This document shows positions 16,780 to 22,013 of a DNA stretch of 22,013 nt, piece after piece. The stretch spans positions 226,450 to 248,462 of the forward strand of contig NW_014577467.1 in the NCBI RefSeq assembly GCF_000485595.1, given 5' to 3'. The DNA comes from Priapulus caudatus. Lineage: Eukaryota > Priapulida > Priapulimorpha > Priapulimorphida > Priapulidae. How positions within the stretch are numbered: the stretch's first letter is position 1; each line of letters starts with the position of its first letter. The notes beneath the pieces were generated by a model. The model searched no databases. It saw only the letters and a list, made by a program, of their open reading frames with translations, and was not told the origin of the DNA. The translations under genes and the position numbers were made by a program.

Positions 16780-18046
16780 CTGGGTTGACGAGCAAGATGG
16801 AGAAATCAGAGAGCTGCTTCAAAACAAGAAACTGAACAGGAATGCTCTTAGAGAGCGTATTAGAAAACTAAAGAATGACTGGTTCCAGCGAAAAGCTGAA
16901 GAAGCAGAGATTCTTTTACTGAAAAATAACTATAGATAATTTTATGCCGCTCTCAATGCTGTCTACGGTCCAAGAAGGAAAAGCTCCCATCCTGTTAGAT
17001 CAAAAGATGGCGAGCTCCTGACTTCACCAGATAGCATCAAAGAAAGATGGGTAGAGCATTTCAGTGATCTTTTAAATCAACCAACTGATGTTGATTTAAG
17101 CATCTTGGATAGAGGAACATCTAATTATTGCGTCCTTCGATGATCCAATTTCAGAAGAGGAGCTAGATATCTCTCTCAAGAACACCACATTAGGTAAAAG
17201 TCCGGGCCCTGATGGAATACTCCCTGAAGTTCTTGTGCATGGCGGCGCTCGTTTGAGAGCTTTCCTACTTGTACGCTTTCACATCTTCTGGACAACAGAG
17301 GAGATTCCCTCTGACTTGATTGATCCTAACATCATCATCCTGTTCAAGAAAGGTGACAGAAGTCAGTGCGGCAATTATAGATGTATATCACTTCTAAGCG
17401 TAGTTGGTAAAGACCTAGCAGACGTCATCTTGCAGAGACTACATCACCTTGCAGAGAAGATATACCCACAATCTCAGTCAGGGTACCGCAGTGGAAGAAG
17501 TACTGTGGATGGAATCTTCACCCTTTGACAAGTAATGGAAAAAACGAGAGAACAGCGCAGAAGTTTATTTATAGCTTTTGTGAACTTCACTAAAGCGTTT
17601 GACACCGTCAATCGTGAGCTACTCTTTATCATCCTGAGTAAGCAGGGCTGCCCTGCAAAGATCATAAGAGTCACCAATAAGCTATATACGAACGTGCATG
17701 CAAGACTCATTGTAGATGGTAAACTCACACAGGCCTTTGAGTACAACAGTGGTGTCAAGCAGGGTTGTAAGCTGGCACCAACACTCTATGGCATCTATGC
17801 AGCTATTTTACTTTGTCTTGCTTATAAGGAAATTAAGCACACCTGCAGTGTAAAGGTCAGATTTCGTTATGATGGTGATCTATTTGATCGTCGAAGACTG
17901 AAGTCAAAGACCAAAGTTCTTATCGAGTACATCAGGGAGGCTCAATATGCAGACGATATAGCCATATTCAGTGACACTTCAGCGGGACTACAGTTGTTAC
18001 TCACAGCTTACAACGACCTTGCTAAGAAGATGGGACTACGTATTAA
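16750..18046 (+). pseudogene. LINE linker and reverse transcriptase core (stops, frameshift, motif A Asp to Asn)
   Basis: Linker coding in frame 2 meets a TAA at 16937, after which the same frame continues FYAALNAVYGPRRKS and SDLLNQPTDVDLSIL to a TGA near 17142. A frameshift then leads into FDDPISEEELDISLKNT, GKSPGPDGILPEVL, FKKGDRSQCGNYRCISLLS and SQSGYRSGRSTVDGIFTL. A TGA at 17526-17528 stands where the family usually has Arg (CGA to TGA is likely). Next come the motif A region FVNFTKAFDTVNRE, GVKQGCKLAPTLYGIYAAIL and QYADDIAIFSD. Motif C (YADD, 17946-17957) is intact, but the first catalytic Asp of motif A is Asn (AAC at 17583-17585; relatives read F-[IV]-D-L-[TS]-K-A-F-D). That change alone should abolish polymerase activity. 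Coding stops at 18046, where a DNA element begins. Confidence 0.9.
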
Positions 18047-18977
18047 AGGACAATTGAAGTCAAATTTTCTAGCTTCTGTAACGTTTTTATACATAAAAAT
18101 ACATTTAATAACGTATTCCATTTCAAATCCGGCGCCCAATTAGTAATAAACACCTGAATAATAATCTAGGTTATGTGACGTCACGGCCCCAAGTTGAGCC
18201 ATTATGTAAACATAGTGCGTGCGGTGGTTAAATATTCTGATGTTTTTTCTTATTTCTCATGCTTATTTATCATGTCAAGAACACAAACATGTAGCCTGTA
18301 AATGTACTTATATCATGTACATACATATTACCTGTGTGGATAATGCATTCACGGTATATGTACATGACTTGCGTAGATACATGTACATGTACAGATACAT
18401 GTGATTCTGACCGCGCGTGATAAGCCCGGTGATCGTGTAACTCGCATGACTCACCTGGTCTAGCGTCGAACTGGTTAAAATAACCCTGGTTTCTCATTCT
18501 CATGGCAGCATATACATTCAGGTGCCGTACTCATTAATTCACAAACACCACAAAACCAGTATTTGTCTACAGTCTATCGGGTACTGAAGCTTCCATTCCG
18601 CCATGTTGTGACTGTTCTGATTCTTGAGAAGTTTGGCGACTCTTCGCGTTGCTTTTTCAGACGATTCTCCTCAATTTCTCTCGTGTATATTCAGGCTCAA
18701 CCCTATATATCCACTGGTAAATACTATAAAATATCATCATCATCCGAGTAATCACTAGAATCATTGAAAATTATTCGCTTCTGTTCCTCTTATACACAAC
18801 ACTCAATCTGCGTTAGCGTGGCGTCGCTCACTTGGGGCCGTGACGTCAAATGACTTAGATTACTATTCATGTTTATTACTAATTAGGCGCCGGATTTGAA
18901 ATGGAATACGCTATTGAATGTATTTTCTATGTATAAAAACGTTACAGAAGCTAGCAAATTTGACTTCAATTGTCGCT
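18047..18977. mobile_element. 931-bp non-autonomous DNA transposon with TTAA duplication, inside the RT gene
   Basis: TTAA occurs at 18043-18046 and 18978-18981. Inverted arms of about 150 bp run inward from AGGACAATTGAAGTCAAATT (left) and the complement of AATTTGACTTCAATTGTCGCT (right), through CTTCTGTAACG, TTTCAAATCCGGCGCC and GTGACGTCACGGCCCCAAGT, to about 18200 and 18826. Removing the element and one TTAA restores the LINE frame across the join (MGLRI then NLAKN), which proves insertion. TTAA targets are used by piggyBac and Kolobok transposons; the ends do not start with CCC as in classical piggyBac, so the superfamily is open. Frames inside (18219-18404 +, 18563-18751 +, 18270-18503 -) are short and unrecognised. 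Confidence 0.9.
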
Positions 18978-18981
18978 TTAA

Positions 18982-19690
18982 CCTGGCAAAGAACAGAGAG
19001 CATCGTGCATTGGTACTGAAGCTGAGTTCTTCATAGCCTGACACCAAGTTGCGAACGTCACCCGCTTCAAATACCTTGCAGCTATGCAACAAATTGCTGC
19101 TCTATGAATAAGGAACTTTAGCTCGTATCCAAGCAACATTATGTGCATTTGGTCGACTCACGTGACCTTACAATAAACACTAAAGTCAAAGTCTACAACC
19201 AGTGTCTTATGCAACTTCTGATGTACGGCAGTGAAACCTGGACTCTGTACTATCATCAAGTTCGACAACTGAGAACACAATACAACAACGTCACCTGCGC
19301 TTATTATGCATATTAAATGATCATACATCAGTAAGCGAGGAGGTCCTGAACCAGAGCGGGTGTTGAAGACATCGAGTTGAAGCTAGTTAGAAGTCGTCTG
19401 CGTTGGTTTGGACCACGTCTCTTAGAATGGATAATGACAGACCAGCAAAGGCATCTCCTATACAGCGAGCTAGCAATTGGTCCGCGATCTGTTGGTTGCA
19501 TAAATTGAGATATAAGGATACCTGCAAAGGTGTCTGAGGTGTGGTAAATGTTCTTGATCAGTGGAGGAATGTTGTAGACAACAGACAGAGTGGAGAGGTC
19601 TTGTGCATACAACTTGTGAATCCTTCAACATAAAGATAATCAAACAGTATGAAAGAAAAAGTGAACGAAGACTAAAGAATTTGAACAAAA
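18982..19690 (+). pseudogene. LINE reverse transcriptase C-terminal region (decayed)
   Basis: After the TTAA element the frame resumes NLAKNREHRALVLKLSSS then a stop. Recognisable LINE C-terminal motifs follow in several frames: LTINTKVKVYNQCLMQLLMY, GSETWTLYYHQVRQL, VRSRLRWFG, RMDNDRPAK and LLYSELAIGPRSVG, ending near SERRLKNLNKR. At least three frame changes and several stops are present. These motifs follow the palm and thumb in craniofacial-development-protein-2-like LINEs. Confidence 0.8.
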
Positions 19691-19849
19691 GATGATCTAT
19701 GACTTTATAGCGATAGATTTTTATACTACATTATACTACATTATTATTATGTGTAATGCCGTTTCGGGTTCTCCCTAGTCGTATATATAATATATGCGTG
19801 TATAATTATGTATAATCAGCATGCCCGGCAAACATGGAGCGTGTTAGAA

Positions 19850-19898
19850 ATAATGGGAGAGAGGAGGAGGGGGAGGGAGAGAGAGAGAGACAGAGAGT

Positions 19899-19929
<31 letters not shown>

Positions 19930-20110
19930 TCGCACGCAACCCTCGCACACACGCACACACAACACGCGCACCGCCCTCACGCGACACGCAACGCACACGC
20001 ACGCGCCACGCACACGACGACGCACACGCACGTCACCACACCCGCACAGACGCACACGCACACGTCACGACGCCACACACACACACACACGCACGCACAC
20101 ACACATACCA
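19850..20110. repeat. (GA)n then (CACG/CA)n microsatellites
   Basis: GAGAGGAGG and GAGA runs fill about 19856-19930, with ACGCACAC/CACACACGC sequence from 19931 to 20106. The Arg/Glu and Thr/His frames over it are repeat translations. Confidence 0.92.
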
Positions 20111-20271
20111 CATGTCCCGTACTGATTAACCTAATTTCCCACTAATCGCTCTACCACTGTGAAGCGAGATGAGCCAGGCTTAATACTGCCACGAGCATTT
20201 ACTGTACTTATCATTCCTCACGCCCATGTGTCGCATCCTCTCAGCCGTCCATCATATCGTCATGCGCGTCA

Positions 20272-20400
20272 TTGTCGTCGTCGTCGTCGTCGTTCGTCGC
20301 TCTCGGTCGTCGTCGTCGTCATTGTCGTCTGTCGTGTCGGCGTCTCTCTCTTCTCCTCTTCTTCTTGTCTTCTCTTGTGTGTGTAGTGTGTGTTGTGTGT

Positions 20401-20442
<42 letters not shown>

Positions 20443-20690
20443 TGTGTTGTGGTGTTGTGTGTGGTGTGTCTGTGTCTGTGTCTGTGTCTGTGTGTGTGTT
20501 TGTGTGTGTGTGTCTGTGTTTCGTGTGTGGTGTGTGTGTGTGGTGTGTGTGGTGTGGGTTGTGGTGTGTGGTGTGTAGTGTGTGCGTGTGAGTGCGTGCG
20601 TGCGTGCGTGCGTGTGTGTGTGTGCGCGTGTGTATGCGTGCGTGCGTATACGTGCCTGCGTGCGTGCATACGTGCGTGTGTGTACCCTCC
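20272..20690. repeat. (GTC)n, (GT)n and (GTGC)n microsatellites
   Basis: GTCGTCGTC tracts lie at about 20272-20330. TCTCTTCTCC follows, then long (GT)n with TG-rich variants (20380-20600), including about 21 uninterrupted GT pairs at 20403-20439, and GTGCGTGC repeats at 20585-20680. Alternating purine-pyrimidine tracts of this length are classic Z-DNA-forming sequence. Val/Cys and Thr/His frames on both strands are artefacts. Confidence 0.92.
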
Positions 20691-20714
20691 TCCCCTCCCC
20701 TCTCCCCTTTCTCT

Positions 20715-21115
20715 CTCATCACGCGGCTCGGTGATCTCCCAGCTTCCCGCGATGATCGCGATATCGATCCGCATCCGGAATCCCGAAGCCAAGCGAGACT
20801 AGAAGCTGCGCGATGCCGGAGCGCGAGATCGCCGGAGCGACAGACCGACGAAGTTATCCGGCGGAGGGGGAAACCGACCGCACGGGGTGTTTGGCAGCGA
20901 AGTTTTTCGTCGTTGTGGCGCCCCCTGGTGTCAAGGGAGGCAGCGACGGATGTGCGCGCGCGAATCGTCGTGGCGACGGAGTCGCGCCACGCGCGCTCGA
21001 TGTCGCAGCATCTTCGTCCTCATCCTCATCCTCATCCTCGTCACCGTGGAGACGGGAGGCTGGGAGCAGACGCTGGCGGATGCTGCGTGTCGCTCGCTCG
21101 CTCTTCGTCATATCG
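20715..21115. promoter_or_regulatory. CpG-rich block, possible promoter or insulator region
   Basis: This 400-bp block is much richer in G+C and CpG than the rest of the window (GCGCGAGATCGCCGGAGCGA, CGCGCGCGAATCGTCG and the like). It contains a strong CTCF-like motif and a (TCATCC)n run at about 21019-21038. Frames on both strands (20813-21160 +, 20854-21129 -) are Arg/Ser or Asp/Glu-rich without domains. It could be a promoter or first exon of a gene lying to the right, or simply GC-rich repeat sequence. Confidence 0.35.
20916..20934 (-). promoter_or_regulatory. CTCF-like binding motif
   Basis: The minus strand reads TTGACACCAGGGGGCGCCA, matching 16 of 19 positions of the vertebrate CTCF core as I recall it (TGGCCACCAGGGGGCGCTA), including the whole ACCAGGGGGCGC centre. 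CTCF is found across bilaterians with a similar core motif. No binding data are available. Confidence 0.5.
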
Positions 21116-21164
21116 AAATCAGTATTCAATAATCGATTGATCTGTTGTTTGATCTATTGATTAA

Positions 21165-21195
21165 CTGATTGATTGATTGATTGATCGATCATCGT
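21165..21195. repeat. (TGAT)n short repeat
   Basis: ACTGATTGATTGATTGATTG followed by ATCGATCATCG, a short tetranucleotide run between the CpG-rich block and the 52-bp minisatellite. Confidence 0.7.
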
Positions 21196-21314
21196 GCATG
21201 TGTGTGCCGCTTGTTCACTGATCATCTGCACTCGATCGTCGCTGATCAGTGACCTGGGTCAGCGACGGGGTTACGATTAGAAACACCTGAACGTCTGTGT
21301 GCGCTGCCGGCATC

Positions 21315-21496
21315 GACGGGGATTTTCGGAATTTGTACGCCGGCGTACCTGCGGTCAGTGAGGCCCGGCGGTGATACTCGGAATCTGTACCTGTGATCCT
21401 GCGGTCAGGGAAGCCTGACGGGGATACTCGGAATCTGTACGCCCGCGAACCTGCGGCCTGTGAGGTCCGACGGGGATATTCGGAATCCTGGGTCGT
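21315..21496. repeat. ~52-bp GC-rich minisatellite, about 3.5 copies
   Basis: Units start at 21315, 21367, 21417 and 21469 and contain, in order, GACGGGGATACTCGGAATCT, GTACGCCCGCGAACCTGCGG and TCAGTGAGGCCCG with scattered substitutions. The 100-residue minus-strand frame over it is a repeat translation (SEYPRRTSQAAGSRAYRFR repeated). Confidence 0.88.
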
Positions 21497-21584
21497 GACC
21501 TTGACCTGACCTCGCATTGAACCGACTCGACCTTGGGCTGGAGAAGCCGGTAGTGCCGTCGGTGCCTCTCTCCTAGAGAGGGAG

Positions 21585-21707
21585 CAAGATGAGTAGGTGA
21601 GTGTGCTCAGTGAGAGAGAGAGAGAGAGAGAGGGGGGGAGGAAGAGAGCGACGGAGAGAGAGGAGTAGGTGAGTGTGCTCAGTGAGAGAGATAGGGAGAA
21701 AGTGAGA

Positions 21708-21752
<45 letters not shown>
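21585..21752. repeat. Duplicated ~74-bp unit with (GA)n runs
   Basis: GAGTAGGTGAGTGTGCTCAG followed by TGAGAGAGA occurs at about 21590 and 21663, each time leading into GAGA runs; the last run (about 21710-21750) is about 20 GA pairs. Confidence 0.85.
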
Positions 21753-21754
<2 letters not shown>

Positions 21755-21854
21755 GAATATTTATGGGTGGATAGTGTTGATTAGAGCTATAGAGATTCAC
21801 CAGAGAGGCTGGACAATGTATAGCAATAGATTGGATGTGTACATAACCGCATAC

Positions 21855-22013
21855 ACACACGCACGCACGCACGCACGTACACACACATACACACACGCGC
21901 ACGCACGTACACCCACATACACACACGCGCACGCACGTACACACACATACACACACACACGCACGCACGTACACACACATACACACACGCGCACGCACGT
22001 ACACCCACATACA
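21855..22013. repeat. 30-bp CA/CG minisatellite continuing past the right edge
   Basis: From 21877, units of 30, 30, 32 and 30 bp begin GTACACACACATACACACAC or GTACACCCACATACACACAC and end CGCGCACGCAC; CCC and CAC variants alternate. The last unit is cut by the window end. Cys/Val frames on the minus strand are repeat translations. Confidence 0.9.

Larger units (their letters stand above)
15047..19760 (+). mobile_element. LINE copy 2: near full-length APE/RT retrotransposon, inactivated
   Basis: The 5' end is set by the match to LINE copy 1 (TAGTGTAGGCACAACAGTTT). About 580 bp of leader (15047-15625) precede a decayed ORF with an apurinic-type endonuclease (about 15790-16575), linker (16576-17120), reverse transcriptase (about 17125-18046) and C-terminal region (18982-19690). 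The tail is short and ends near TACTACATTATTATTATG. A 931-bp DNA element at 18047-18977 splits it, so the LINE without it is about 3.8 kb. The protein type is that annotated in many invertebrate and fish genomes as craniofacial development protein 2-like, near the RTE/Jockey branches; the exact clade is not certain. No target duplication was identified. Confidence 0.92.

Noticed and set aside
20226-21160. Long frames rich in Val/Cys, Thr/His or Arg/Ser (up to 182 residues)
   Set aside because: They translate (GT)n, (GTC)n and CpG-rich simple sequence; no motif or splice context supports them.

Overview
The window is nuclear DNA of a metazoan, most likely a marine or other aquatic invertebrate; no closer placement is supported. 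The grounds are an intron-split ABCB-type transporter gene, an APE-endonuclease/reverse-transcriptase LINE of the kind annotated as 'craniofacial development protein 2-like', a tRNA-derived SINE, many small inverted-repeat transposons, (TTAGGG)n-type repeats and long microsatellites. Nothing bacterial or viral is seen, and almost all long open frames are by-products of repeats.

Host gene (minus strand, about 11112 down to 6576, continuing off the left side). Two exons encode the N-terminus and first membrane segment of an ABCB/P-glycoprotein-like transporter: exon 1 at 11112-11038 (25 codons from an ATG, ending at GTGAGT) and exon 2 at 7762-7590, which starts with FRFADRWDYM and runs through GILLPYMILWFGDMTNTF. 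The intron between them lies at the position recalled for human ABCB1 (before the Phe of FRYSNW). A third, phase-compatible exon at 7016-6576 would add a symmetric 441-nt, Thr/Pro-rich, N-glycosylatable insert to extracellular loop 1. No exon for TM2 or the ATPase domains was found, so the rest probably lies to the left, beyond the 2.45-kb (ACAT)n array.

Intron 1 holds a 2,357-bp foldback transposon (7929-10285, 6-bp target duplication). Its roughly 1.1-kb arms are built from a degenerate tandem repeat of about 20 bp. A 60-bp hairpin element with a 7-bp duplication sits inside its left arm, and the other arm keeps the empty site. A second 63-bp hairpin with a 7-bp duplication lies at 10622-10684.

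11.4-13.7 kb: a tRNA-Ala-like SINE, a 16-bp TAGTCCGA minisatellite, a GTCGC-rich repeat, microsatellites and a 464-bp inverted-repeat element. 13.7-19.8 kb: two copies of one LINE. The first is a 5' fragment whose second half is inverted, and it is interrupted by a 248-bp inverted-repeat element (9-bp duplication) carrying telomere-like repeats. The second is nearly full length but dead: frameshifts, stops, a motif A Asp to Asn change, and a 931-bp TTAA-flanked element cutting the reverse transcriptase. Each insertion leaves a readable empty site. 19.85-22.0 kb: microsatellites and minisatellites around a CpG-rich block that holds a strong CTCF-like motif.

Two single N bases (12972 and 14917) bracket a 1.94-kb block; the second sits at the edge of the inverted LINE piece, so the assembly there should be treated with caution.
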